64,000 bases of DNA from Pseudonocardiaceae bacterium (lineage in GTDB: Bacteria; Actinomycetota; Actinomycetes; Mycobacteriales; Pseudonocardiaceae), in assembly GCA_009379845.1 (NCBI GenBank), contig WHSZ01000014.1, forward strand, positions 36,472-100,471, read 5' to 3'. This document shows, one piece after another, positions 9,399 through 17,935 of this stretch; position 1 is the first letter of the stretch, and the number at the start of each line of letters is the position of its first letter. A model generated the notes under the pieces. The model saw nothing but the letters and a program-made list of their open reading frames with translations. It was not told where the DNA came from and searched no databases. Position numbers and translations under genes: made by a program.

Positions 9399-10067
9399 TC
9401 AGGAGGACACGGGGACGCCGAGCTCTGCGAGCAGGCCCCGTACCCGGCGTTCGATCTCGTCGCGTACCGGGCGCACGTCGGCCACGTTCTTGCCTGCCGG
9501 ATCGTCCAGCGTCCAGTCCAGGTAGCGCTTGCCGGGGAACACCGGGCACGCGTCGCCGCAGCCCATGGTGATCACCACATCGGCGGCGCGCACGATCTCG
9601 TCGGTCCACGGCTTGGGAAACTCGCCGGAGATGTCGATGCCTCGCTCGGCCATCGCGGCGATCGCCGACGGGTTGATCTCATAGCCGGGCTCCGACCCGC
9701 CGGACCACGCCACGGCCCGATCGCCGGCCAGGTGGTGGAAGAACCCGAGTGCCATCTGGGACCGGCCGGCGTTGTGCACGCAGAGGAACAACACCGTCGG
9801 CTTCCCGTCCGCGTGGTGGCCCTCCACCCGGGCCAGCGCGCGCAACCGCTGCCGAGCGAACCGCTCTGCCAGCAACGGCAGGAAGTTGGGCACCGTGGCA
9901 TGCGACGCGAACTGTTCGTAGCTGGTATGCAGGAACCGCTCGATCGTCTCGGTGCCGAAGGCCCCGGCGAACTCGTCACCGAGCCGCGTCGCCGCGGTCC
10001 GCAACGCCAACCGCTGATCGATCGACAACTCTGGGTGTCCGTCGGCCTGGGCTTCGGTGTTGGTCAT
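9399..10067 (-). CDS. arsC: Arsenate reductase, low-molecular-weight phosphatase type with N-terminal helical domain
   Basis: A 222-residue protein. Residues about 10-85 form the helical domain common in actinobacterial arsenate reductases (FLHTSYEQFASHATVPNFLPL). Residues about 88-215 form an LMW-PTP fold with the catalytic P-loop CVHNAGRSQMA and a second cysteine pair region GCGDACPVFPG. Family knowledge suggests arsenate is reduced with mycothiol or thioredoxin systems. The start lies 3 bases after the ArsR-fusion stop, so the two are co-transcribed. No arsenite efflux gene (arsB or acr3) is next to it. Confidence 0.87.
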   Translation of the reverse strand: MTNTEAQADGHPELSIDQRLALRTAATRLGDEFAGAFGTETIERFLHTSYEQFASHATVPNFLPLLAERFARQRLRALARVEGHHADGKPTVLFLCVHNAGRSQMALGFFHHLAGDRAVAWSGGSEPGYEINPSAIAAMAERGIDISGEFPKPWTDEIVRAADVVITMGCGDACPVFPGKRYLDWTLDDPAGKNVADVRPVRDEIERRVRGLLAELGVPVSS

Positions 10068-10070
10068 GAC

Positions 10071-10754
10071 CTACTCCTGTCCACTCGTGACGGTTGGGGC
10101 GAGCCGGTCCACCCGGTCGGCCAGCTCGCGAAACGCGTCCTCGAACGCCGTCTTGGTGCCAACACGGGCCGGGTCGGGCACCGACCAGTGCAACCGCTGC
10201 ACCGCCGGGTCCAGGTCCTCGTGCGCGTTGTCGCACACCGCCACCACAAGGTCACGCGCCCGCAGCACCTCGTCGACATGCGCGGTTCTGGCCCGCGCCA
10301 GTGACATGCGATGCGCCTTCGCGGTCGCCATCGCCAGCGGATGCACCCGCTCCGCCGGCTCGATCCCCGCGGACGCGACGGGTACCCGACTTCGCCGCTT
10401 CCACAACGCGGCCGCCAACTGTGACCGCGCCGAATTCCGTGAGCACACGAACACCACCCGCGGAGCACGCCGATGCCCCACCGGCAGCAGCCCGCCCAAC
10501 ACCGACGGCACCAGCCGCAGGTACGTCCGCCGGCGGTCTCCCTCGGACCGGAGCCGTTCCACGACTCCGGCCTGCTCGAGCAGCTTGACGTGATGCGCGA
10601 GCAGGTTGCTCGACAACCCCAGCTCGCCACCGACCTCGCTCGGCGCGGCATCACCGAGAACGAGGCGGTCCACGATCGCCAACCGCGCAGGGTCACCCAG
10701 CGCCGCATGCACCTGCGCACGCCGGGCGACCTGGCTAAGTAAGTCAGTAATCAT
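10071..10754 (-). CDS. ArsR-family repressor fused to LMW protein-tyrosine-phosphatase/arsenate reductase domain
   Basis: The first 90 residues are a winged-helix ArsR domain (LGDPARLAIVDRL, LSSNLLAHHVKLLEQAGVV). Residues about 100-220 are an LMW-PTP-like domain with P-loop CSRNSARSQLAAAL. The ORF opens at 10823, but the domain begins at the ATG at 10754, which lies inside the left arm of a perfect 15-bp inverted repeat. No Shine-Dalgarno sequence precedes this ATG, so a leaderless mRNA is likely (inference). The classical ArsR metal-binding CxC in helix 3 is not apparent, so the sensing mode is uncertain. Confidence 0.83.
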   Translation of the reverse strand: MITDLLSQVARRAQVHAALGDPARLAIVDRLVLGDAAPSEVGGELGLSSNLLAHHVKLLEQAGVVERLRSEGDRRRTYLRLVPSVLGGLLPVGHRRAPRVVFVCSRNSARSQLAAALWKRRSRVPVASAGIEPAERVHPLAMATAKAHRMSLARARTAHVDEVLRARDLVVAVCDNAHEDLDPAVQRLHWSVPDPARVGTKTAFEDAFRELADRVDRLAPTVTSGQE

Positions 10755-10775
10755 TGAGTCAATGATTACTGACTT
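10741..10775. promoter_or_regulatory. Perfect 15-bp inverted repeat, probable ArsR operator
   Basis: AAGTCAGTAATCATT is followed by a 5-base spacer and its exact reverse complement AATGATTACTGACTT. It covers the start codon of the ArsR fusion. Position and symmetry fit an autoregulatory operator. The overlap with the ATG would block RNA polymerase at or near the transcription start. Confidence 0.8.
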
Positions 10776-11055
10776 AAATTCAGAAGTCAACCGGCAGCCA
10801 AGGTCGCATGGTCCCAAGTCCACCGAGCCAACTCAGCGAAGGCGCCGCTCATCGAGCAGATCCGTCAGCCACAGTTCGCCCGGCCAGCGCTGGCCGGGCG
10901 CGGATACTCCGAACAGGAACATTTCCCCGTCCCGCCCGGCGTCCCGGCCGAGCGGGAAAGCCGACACCCGTGCCCGCACGTGGCTGGATCGGGCGAAGTC
11001 CGGCCACACTGTTCTTGATGGTGGTGTGGGCAGGCAGAGCGAGAGGGCGGCTTCG

Positions 11056-11776
11056 ATGCCACTGGAGATCGAACACCGGTCGTCGGATTCGCCGTACATC
11101 GAGCGTGTGTGGCGAAGCCGTAGCCACCAGGTCGACCAGATGATGGCGGTCGCGACCCCGCGCTGGGCGCTGGTCTTTCTGGGAGCAGTCCGGTCAGATG
11201 TACGCCGTCGTCAAGGGGCCGGAGTCGCGGGCGGGCCACGCACCGGTACCGGAGGAAGCCAGTTTCTTCGGCATCGACTTCGCACTCGGCACGACGATGC
11301 CGCATCTCCCGATCAGCCGGGTCGTCGACGGCGACGCGGCGATACCGGACGCAACGCACCGATCGTTCCGGCTGGCCGGCTCCTCGTGGCACATCCCCGA
11401 CTACGACAACGCCGAGGCGTTCGTCCGGCGGCTCGTACGCGAGGAGATCGTCGTACCTGACCGCCTGGTCACCGAGGTGGCGCGGGGCGCGGCCCTGGCG
11501 GTGTCCGAGCGCACCGTCCAACGGCATTTCCTGGCAGCCACCGGGCTCCCGCACGGGGCGGTCCGGCAGATCGATCGCGCCCGGCACGCCGCGCTGCGGC
11601 TCAAGGAAGGCATGCCGATCCGAGACGTCGTCGACCGGCTCGGCTTTTACGATCAGCCGCACTTGACGCGATCGATGCGCCGGTACGTCGGGCGCGGCCC
11701 GGCCGATCTCAGGGGTGCCGATCAAGTCGAACCCCTGTCGCTTCTGTACAAGACCGGACCCGAGCCGCGCGTCTAA
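11056..11776 (+). pseudogene. AraC-family transcriptional regulator interrupted by a one-base frameshift
   Basis: The ATG at 11056 opens a typical AraC-family N-terminus (LEIEHRSSDSPYIERVWRSR ... WALVF). At about 11176-11182 the frame is lost. The family sequence resumes one frame over from about 11183 (EQSGQMYAVVKGPES) and runs through the HTH (VSERTVQRHFLAATG, DQPHLTRSMRRYVG) to 11776. A single extra T in gtcttt explains the shift, so either a homopolymer sequencing error or a recent inactivating mutation. The track lists only the downstream part (11198-11776). The RibD-like gene follows 35 bases later and may be its target. Confidence 0.78.
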
Positions 11777-11811
11777 GCTCCCAGTTTGGATCCGACTCCC
11801 GAGGAGCAGCA

Positions 11812-12372
11812 GTGGGCAAGATCGTGTCGAGTTTCTTCATCGCGCTGGACGGTGTCGTCGAACAGCCTGACCAGTGGCACTTCCCGTACTTCGACGACGA
11901 GATGGGCGCCGCTATCGGCGAGGGGATGGCGTCATGCGCCGCCTTCCTCATGGGCCGCACGATGTACGACGAGTGGTCGACCTACTGGCCGTCGATAGCA
12001 GAGGACTCCGAGGAAGCCGAGATCGCCGCGTTCTTCAACAACATCCGGAAGTACGTCATCTCCAACTCGCTCACCGAAGCGAAATGGCAGGAAAGCACGA
12101 TCATCTCCGGCGACATCGAGACGAAGGTGCGGCGGCTCAAGGACGAGACCGACGGCAACATCAACATGTCGGGAAGCGCCAAGACCGTCCGGTGGCTGCT
12201 GGCCCACGGGCTGGTCGACGAACTCGAGCTGATGGTCCACCCGATCGTCGTCGGGAAGGGACAGCGACTGTTCAACGAGCAGCTGCCGGCCGTGCCGCTG
12301 AAGCTGCTGAGCAGCAAGACCTTCGGCTCCGGCGTGCTGCACCTGCGCTACGGCCCGGACACCGCGAAGTAA
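11812..12372 (+). CDS. RibD C-terminal-type dihydrofolate reductase family protein
   Basis: A 186-residue RibD_C/DHFR-fold reductase (KIVSSFFIALDGVVEQPDQW, FLMGRTMYDEW, HPIVVGKGQRLF). The GTG at 11812 follows cgaggagcag. The fold and NADPH dependence are from family knowledge; the substrate is unknown. It lies just downstream of a frameshifted AraC regulator in the same direction, a common pairing for this family, so loss of the regulator could have changed its expression. It is only distantly similar to the paralogue at 431. Confidence 0.85.
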   Translation: MGKIVSSFFIALDGVVEQPDQWHFPYFDDEMGAAIGEGMASCAAFLMGRTMYDEWSTYWPSIAEDSEEAEIAAFFNNIRKYVISNSLTEAKWQESTIISGDIETKVRRLKDETDGNINMSGSAKTVRWLLAHGLVDELELMVHPIVVGKGQRLFNEQLPAVPLKLLSSKTFGSGVLHLRYGPDTAK

Positions 12373-12472
12373 CTCTTGTCATCGCTGTTTCGTCGTAGCG
12401 ATCGGACCGGTTCGTTTCGGGCACGAATTCATCCCTCGCTGTCGGACGGAAGAACCGCGATACTGGCTGGCG

Positions 12473-12709
12473 ATGACGGGATGGCTCACGGTTGGCGTGG
12501 TCGCGGGGGCTGTGCTTGTCATGTTGATGGTCGTGCTGGTTGGGGTGTTGTGGCGGTATGTGCGGCGGGCACGCAGGCCGCAGCTCTATACGGCCGTCCG
12601 TCCGGGGCCGGATCAGGTGCGGTGGGCGCTGGTGAAGGTGGATCCGGAGCGGGTGGCGGATCGTGACGAGCGGCTGGATACCGATCATGACCCGCCTGGG
12701 CTGGGCTAG
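12473..12709 (+). CDS. Small single-pass membrane protein, hypothetical
   Basis: A 78-residue ORF with one N-terminal transmembrane segment (about residues 5-28, VVAGAVLVMLMVVLVGVLW) followed by a basic stop-transfer motif RRARRP and a hydrophilic acidic tail. I recognise no family. The ribosome-binding site is weak. Hydrophobic-then-basic topology and good GC3 use support a real gene, but it could be spurious. Confidence 0.45.
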   Translation: MTGWLTVGVVAGAVLVMLMVVLVGVLWRYVRRARRPQLYTAVRPGPDQVRWALVKVDPERVADRDERLDTDHDPPGLG

Positions 12710-12806
12710 GGACCGTCGTCAAACCAACCTTGAGCGCTGAGTCACGAGTGCCGTAGCATATCGAATATCGATAGATTTCCATCGCGGCTCGATCGAAGGA
12801 GAGACG

Positions 12807-13286
12807 ATGGGAAAGCTGACAGTGGTCGCACTGCGCGCGGTGCTCGTGGTGCTGCTCGCCGGCTCGGTGTTCGTGCAGGCGGTGCTGGTGCCGCTGCTGG
12901 CGATCGACCTCAGGGGGTTCAGCCTGCGCACGCCGTTCCTGGTGGTCACGATCTTGGGAGTCGTGACGGCCCAGGTCGTCCTCGTTTGCGTGTGGCGGCT
13001 GATAACGATGGTGCGACGCGGGACCGTGTTCTCGCACGCGACCTTCCGGTACGTGCACGTCGTGATCGGCGCGATCGTGGCGGCCGCCCTCCTGATGTTC
13101 GCGCTCGCGGTCATCCTGGCGCCTGGCAACACCGCCCCGGGCATCGTTCTGCTGATTTGCGGGGCAAGCGTGGCAATCCTGGGGGTCGCGCTCGTCGTGC
13201 TCGTGCTGCGGATGCTGCTCGCTCAGGCTATCGAGCGCGATCACGAGGCGGCGCAGCTGCAGGCCGAGCTGGAAGAGGTGATCTGA
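12807..13286 (+). CDS. DUF2975 family membrane protein
   Basis: A 159-residue protein with four predicted transmembrane helices and the DUF2975 pattern (LAIDLRGFSLRTPFLVV, RGTVFSHATFRYV). The start follows cgaaggagagacg. Its stop overlaps the ATG of a small XRE-type regulator, the standard DUF2975/Cro arrangement. Function in the family is unknown; the invariant pairing suggests the regulator and membrane protein act together. Confidence 0.88.
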   Translation: MGKLTVVALRAVLVVLLAGSVFVQAVLVPLLAIDLRGFSLRTPFLVVTILGVVTAQVVLVCVWRLITMVRRGTVFSHATFRYVHVVIGAIVAAALLMFALAVILAPGNTAPGIVLLICGASVAILGVALVVLVLRMLLAQAIERDHEAAQLQAELEEVI

Positions 13287-13636
13287 TGCCGATCGCCGTC
13301 GACATCGACGTGATGCTGGCCAAGCGGAAGATGTCGGTTGGCGGGCTCGCGGACCGCGTCGGGATCACGCCCGCCAACCTGGCGGTGCTGAAGAACGGCC
13401 GCGCCAAGGCAGTGCGGTTCACGACGCTCGCCGCGCTCTGCGAGGTGCTCGAGTGCCAACCGGGAGACCTGCTTCGCTGGCAGGCTACCGACGCCGCCGA
13501 CGCCAATGACCCCAGCGATGGGAACGACGCCGACGGTGGGCCCCGTCAGCCCTCGGCGGCGGTGGCCGGCGCCGACCCGTCGCGGACCTCGGGTTTCCCG
13601 GATCCCGACCGGTCGATGCGCGACCCCGCCCCGTAG
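13286..13636 (+). CDS. XRE/Cro-type helix-turn-helix regulator (YozG-like)
   Basis: The N-terminal 70 residues are a compact Cro/C1 HTH (MSVGGLADRVGITPANLAVL, KAVRFTTLAALCEVLECQPG) of the kind paired with DUF2975 genes. The ATG at 13286 overlaps the upstream stop (TGATG), so translation is coupled. The remaining 47 residues are a low-complexity Asp/Pro/Gly tail, unusual for these otherwise short regulators and possibly disordered. The longer ORF from 12986 is a shadow. Confidence 0.86.
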   Translation: MPIAVDIDVMLAKRKMSVGGLADRVGITPANLAVLKNGRAKAVRFTTLAALCEVLECQPGDLLRWQATDAADANDPSDGNDADGGPRQPSAAVAGADPSRTSGFPDPDRSMRDPAP

Positions 13637-13731
13637 GCCGCCACACGGACCTGCAGCCCGGTCGGTCGGGTCGGCAGGGCCCCTCCGGCATGCCGTTTCG
13701 TGCCGCCGTCGTGATCGGCGCCCGCGGCCTG

Positions 13732-14607
13732 TCAGTGGGTGTCCAGTAGTTCCTTGAGTTTCTCGGCGAACGCGGCCGGTTCGCCCGGCATGCCGTACTC
13801 GTCGCCCAGGAAACCACCGTGGTGGCTGGGGAACATGACGAGCTCGGAGCCGAGGCGGTCGGCGATCTCGCGTGATGCCCGCGCGGTCATCTGGCCTTCG
13901 GATTCCGTGCCCGCGGCCAGGTGGATCGTCGTGGATGCTGCCGTCAGGGCGTCGAAGTCATGCTCGTAGGTGGGGACGGTGAGCATGGCGATGCCCAGCA
14001 GTGGGTCGTCTCGGCTACCGTCGTCCTCGCTTGGCAGCCCGAACTGGGCGGGGTCCGGCGCGGGCAGCTCGGACCAGTCCTTGGGCAGTTCACCGGTGTG
14101 GCTGGTCAGCGCGATGAACTTGGCCATGGCCGCACCCATGCCGTCGCGCTGGTATGTCTCGTGGATGTCGCGGCAAGCCGTCTCGAGTTGCTCGCGGTCG
14201 GGCAGCACCGACACGGAGGGTGGTTCGTGCGCGACGAGGATCCGCACCTGCTCGGGGTGGGCGGCGACCAGGGCAAGCGCGTTGATCGCGCCGCCGCTGC
14301 TGCCGAAGATGTTCACCTTCGGCAGGCCCAGGTCGTTGATCACGCGGTGCACGTCGTCGGCGTGCACGTCCGGCGTGACCTCGGAGTCGTCGGTTCGCTC
14401 GCTGCGGCCGGTGTGGCGCGGGTCGTAGGTCACCACGGGCCGGTCGGTGAGGTAGCCGGCCAGCGTGCCGAACCCGGTCGCGTCCATCGGCGAGCCGATC
14501 AGGAGCACGGCGCGTTCGGCGGCACCGGTTGCGGACAGGTCACCGCGGATGTCGTACCGCAGACGCGCGCCCGGTACGTCGAGGACGCGGGTTTCGATGT
14601 CGGGCAT
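13732..14607 (-). CDS. Alpha/beta hydrolase
   Basis: A 291-residue alpha/beta-hydrolase-fold protein. It has the oxyanion region LLIGSPMDATGFG, the strand YDPRHTGRSERT, the nucleophile elbow GSSGGAINAL (Ser at about 124) and a C-terminal His region PSHHGGFLGDEYG. The family includes esterases and haloperoxidase-like hydrolases; the substrate is unknown. The ATG at 14607 lies downstream of an aaggag site. The gene stands alone, convergent with the XRE gene. Confidence 0.87.
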   Translation of the reverse strand: MPDIETRVLDVPGARLRYDIRGDLSATGAAERAVLLIGSPMDATGFGTLAGYLTDRPVVTYDPRHTGRSERTDDSEVTPDVHADDVHRVINDLGLPKVNIFGSSGGAINALALVAAHPEQVRILVAHEPPSVSVLPDREQLETACRDIHETYQRDGMGAAMAKFIALTSHTGELPKDWSELPAPDPAQFGLPSEDDGSRDDPLLGIAMLTVPTYEHDFDALTAASTTIHLAAGTESEGQMTARASREIADRLGSELVMFPSHHGGFLGDEYGMPGEPAAFAEKLKELLDTH

Positions 14608-14907
14608 AGGGCTCCTTCGGGTATGCGCCAGTCATCTACTCAGACCGCGCGGCGGCGCGGAACTCATCGCGCGAGTCCATCGCACTAGAGAAGTCGTCCT
14701 ACGCTCAGCATCCACTACGGCCGCTCCCGGAATCGGGGCGAACTCGAGGATCCCGGCTTCATGTCCGGCGGTCCCGATCTCGCGCCGATCTGCCGATTTA
14801 GCCGACCGAGTCCGTTGAGGATTCCGGAGCGCGGCGACGCTGGACTTGCACGGTACGTTGGTCCGCCAGGTGGCGGGTGCTCTCGCCGGCCTCGCCGCAC
14901 CGGGTCG

Positions 14908-14977
14908 GCGCCGCGGGACGAGCGCCGCGGGACGAGCGCCGCGGGACGAGCGCCGCGGGACGAGCGCCGCGGGACGA
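14908..14977. repeat. 14-bp tandem repeat, five copies
   Basis: The unit CGCCGCGGGACGAG occurs five times head to tail without mismatch and then decays. Since 14 is not a multiple of 3, the unit changes reading frame each time. It lies directly upstream of an SDR gene fragment whose N-terminal half is missing. Confidence 0.9.
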
Positions 14978-14980
14978 GCG

Positions 14981-15418
14981 ACGCCGCGATGCGGGCAGCC
15001 GGCTTGGCGTACCGCAGAAATTTTCCGGATCCGATGCGCGGTGGATGTCGATTCCAAACTGGCTGTAGGCGGCATTTTGGGGCACGGCGTGAGCGCGGCT
15101 GGCAAGGAGGCTTTCTCGCGGATTCTGGCCGCGGAGCTGGCACCCAGCAACGTCCGGGTCATCGGCATCCGTCCACATGCGACCGTCGATGCGCCGGCAG
15201 CTGGTTCCTTCACCAAGGACCTCTTCAAGCAAACCGCGGCAGCGGCCGGGCAGTCGGTCCAGGAATTTCTCGAAGGCGGGCTGGCGAAGGGGACGCTTCT
15301 GAAAAGGTTGCCCACGCTGTCTGAAATAGCCGAGACGGCCGCGTTCCTGGCTTCAGATCGAGTTGGAGCCATGACCGGAACGATCGCCAATCTGTCCGGC
15401 GGCGCACTTGTCGACTGA
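14981..15418 (+). pseudogene. SDR-family oxidoreductase, C-terminal fragment
   Basis: Only the last 120 or so residues of a short-chain dehydrogenase are recognisable (FSRILAAELAPSNVRVIGI, TLLKRLPTLSEIAETAAFLA, GTIANLSGGALVD). The Rossmann nucleotide-binding half is absent and the upstream frame runs into the 14-bp tandem repeat, so no functional enzyme can be made. The repeat may mark the deletion junction. No start codon with a convincing ribosome-binding site is present. The remaining 14608-14907 stretch shows nothing I recognise. Confidence 0.75.
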
Positions 15419-15631
15419 GTTTCGGGGTTTGCGGTGTGGCCGTAGTTAGAACAGTCTCCGGGCCCTGCGGTGGCTCATCGGGCCACTCCCCGGCCCACGT
15501 GGCGGCTCGGGGCGACGGTGCCCCCAGGGGCAGCCGGATGAGTTGCGGCTCACGCATCGATGCTCGATCGGGCCATTACTGCCATAGTGTTGCAATAACG
15601 CGTCCCTGCAATAACTGGCGAGAGGAAGATC

Positions 15632-16441
15632 GTGCACCGTTCGGGCGTTCACCACGATGACTTGGCGTTGGACGGCGCCGTGGTCCTCCATGCGGCGTTC
15701 ACACCCACGGAGGTAACCCGCCTTCGGATGGGGGTGGAGGCGGCCGTCGAGCGCATCACGCGGTGTGCGCGGTCCGAGCCGGAGCCGGTGGCCACGAGCC
15801 AGTCGAGCCAGGGGCACCGCCTGCAAACCGTGCACGGCACGTCGATTCATTGGGAGCCGGACACCAGCCGGCCAACGGTGCGGAATCTCCGGCCGGTAAC
15901 GCACTTGGATGCGCGTCTCACGCAACTCTGGGACGAGCCACGCCTGACCCGACCGGCAGCCGATCTTCTCGGGGTGCCCGAGGTTGGCCCGCTCACCTCG
16001 AAGATCAGCTTCAAGCGGGCCGGGGTGGGCTCGGAGTTCATCTGGCATCAGGACTACACGTTCCTCCAGCGCTTCCTGGGAACCGCCGCACGGGAAGCCG
16101 TGACCGCCATGGTGTTGCTCGACGACGCGGATGCGGACAACGGAGCGCTGACCCTGGTTCCGGGGAGCCACCTCGCCGGGCCGCGGCCCGACGGCGAGCC
16201 ACCGAACGCCGCCGACGCGCCACCGGTCACCATCGAGGCGGCGGCGGGATCGGTGCTGCTGTTCCCGACCCTGATGCTGCACAGCTCGGGGCCGAATCGA
16301 TCCGAACGAGACCGCCGGGCGCTGCTCCTCCTCTACCAGCCCGCGGGCCGTCCCAACCTCGACGAAACCCACTCACGGGTGGCCGAGACGGGCGGCGGCG
16401 ACCAGGTCACGAGCACCGCGGGATTCGGGAGCGGTGAGTAG
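15632..16441 (+). CDS. Phytanoyl-CoA dioxygenase (PhyH) family Fe(II)/2-oxoglutarate oxygenase
   Basis: A 269-residue PhyH-fold protein. The HxD iron ligands are in FIWHQDYTF (about residue 134), the distal His is in LMLHSSGPN (about 213) and an Arg-rich 2-oxoglutarate site follows (RDRRALLLLYQP). LTLVPGSH is the usual double-stranded-helix motif. The GTG at 15632 follows gagaggaag. The 3' end overlaps the tail of the ABC ATPase gene by 69 bases, tail to tail, so both transcripts are antisense there. It could hydroxylate a product of the neighbouring metallophore-like operon, but only its position suggests this. Confidence 0.84.
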   Translation: MHRSGVHHDDLALDGAVVLHAAFTPTEVTRLRMGVEAAVERITRCARSEPEPVATSQSSQGHRLQTVHGTSIHWEPDTSRPTVRNLRPVTHLDARLTQLWDEPRLTRPAADLLGVPEVGPLTSKISFKRAGVGSEFIWHQDYTFLQRFLGTAAREAVTAMVLLDDADADNGALTLVPGSHLAGPRPDGEPPNAADAPPVTIEAAAGSVLLFPTLMLHSSGPNRSERDRRALLLLYQPAGRPNLDETHSRVAETGGGDQVTSTAGFGSGE

Positions 16442-17935
16442 CCGGTAGGTGGATGCGGTTTCCACGCAGCGCCCGTCCTGCAGCAGGCAGATCTGATCCG
16501 CGATGCCCGAAATCGCGGCCAGATCGTGGCTGATCAGCATCAAGCTGATGTCCATCGTGGAGCGCGCATGCGCAAGGACGTCCAGCAGTTCGGCCTGGTT
16601 GACCAGATCCAACGACGCGGTGATCTCGTCGCACAGCAGCACGGCTGGACGTGCGAGTAGCGCCCTAGCCAACGCGGCACGCCGCAACTGCCCGCCGGAG
16701 AGCTCGAAGGGATGGCGGAGCAGCTGATCCGCTCGTAGGCCAAGTGATTCGCAGAGCTCGATTGCCTCGCGCCTGGCGTCCTCCCGTGCCATGCCGCGCA
16801 GCAGCCGTGCCGTCCTGGCCACCTGGACACCCACCGGCCGGTACTCGTCGAACGACGCACTGGCGTCCTGATGGACGTACTGCACCAGGCGCCGCTGCGC
16901 GGGTCCGCGTTGCCGCGCGGTCGCGGCCAGTGGTACGTCGCCGAGCAGCACCTGCCCGGTGCCCGGCCGGGTCAGTCCCGCCACGCATCGGGCCAGCGTG
17001 GTCTTGCCCGCACCGGAGCGACCGATGATCGCAAGGCACTGCCCGCCAGGGAGTACCAGGTTGATGTCGGCGAGCAGCTCGGTGCCGTCCGTGGCCCGCC
17101 GGCCGAGCCCGCGCACGACCAGATCACGCACGCCGTGCCTGGTACCGCGCGCGCCGGTTGGCCTGTCAAGCAACCGTGGTTCCGAGGCGAGCAGCCGCCG
17201 GCTGTGCGGCTGTGCGGGGGCGTGCAGCGGGCGGGTGCCAGGGCCGTGTTCGATCACCCGGCCGTCCTGCAGCACGATCACCTCATCGGCAAGCCGGCGG
17301 GCGAGCGCCAGGTCGTGGGTGAGCAGCACCAAGGCCGTGCCGGCGCCGACCAGCCCGGCCAGCATGTTGGTGACATCGGCTTTCGTCGTTGTGTCCAGCC
17401 CGGTGGTGGGTTCGTCCAGCACCAGGACCTCCGGCCGGGTGATCAGCGCCAGCGCCAGCGCCACCCGCTGCTGCTGCCCGCCGGAGAGCTGGTGCGGGTA
17501 GCGGCGCAGCAGCCACGGCTCGGCAGGCATCTGGGCCGCGTGCAGCGCCTCGGCAACCGCGGTGCGGCGGGCCGAACGGTGCCGGTGCCGCAGCCCCGCG
17601 TACTCCGCGAGCACGGACCCGATGCGGCGCACCGGATTCAGCACGGTCGCGGGGTGTTGCGGGAGATGCCCCAACACGCCGGCACGCGCCGCGCGGCGCC
17701 GCCGATCCGGTAGGCCGAGCAGTTCGGTGCCGTGTAACCGGACGCTGCCGGCCAGTTCGATACCGTGCCGGTACTCGCCGTGTAGCGCGAGCCCGAGCGT
17801 GGTCTTGCCGCTGCCGGACTCTCCGAGCACCGCGAGCACCCGCCCCGGAAAGATGCTCAGCTCGATTCCGTCCAGCAGGGTGTGGCCGGACGCGCGGGCA
17901 CGGAGGCCGGACGTGGCGAGGATGGCTTCGGTCAC
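16373..17935 (-). CDS. Fused double ATPase of a Dpp/Opp/Nik-type ABC importer
   Basis: One 520-residue polypeptide carries two complete ABC ATPase domains. The first (about 1-245) has Walker A GESGSGKTTLG, signature LSGGQQQRVALAL and Walker B VLVLDEPTT. The second (about 270-510) has GRSGAGKTTLARCV, LSGGQLRRAALARAL and VLLCDEITAS. These correspond to DppD and DppF. The GTG at 17935 overlaps the permease stop by 4 bases. It is the last gene of the riboswitch operon and energises uptake through the two upstream permeases. Confidence 0.92.
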   Translation of the reverse strand: MTEAILATSGLRARASGHTLLDGIELSIFPGRVLAVLGESGSGKTTLGLALHGEYRHGIELAGSVRLHGTELLGLPDRRRRAARAGVLGHLPQHPATVLNPVRRIGSVLAEYAGLRHRHRSARRTAVAEALHAAQMPAEPWLLRRYPHQLSGGQQQRVALALALITRPEVLVLDEPTTGLDTTTKADVTNMLAGLVGAGTALVLLTHDLALARRLADEVIVLQDGRVIEHGPGTRPLHAPAQPHSRRLLASEPRLLDRPTGARGTRHGVRDLVVRGLGRRATDGTELLADINLVLPGGQCLAIIGRSGAGKTTLARCVAGLTRPGTGQVLLGDVPLAATARQRGPAQRRLVQYVHQDASASFDEYRPVGVQVARTARLLRGMAREDARREAIELCESLGLRADQLLRHPFELSGGQLRRAALARALLARPAVLLCDEITASLDLVNQAELLDVLAHARSTMDISLMLISHDLAAISGIADQICLLQDGRCVETASTYRLLTAPESRGARDLVAAARLGHP

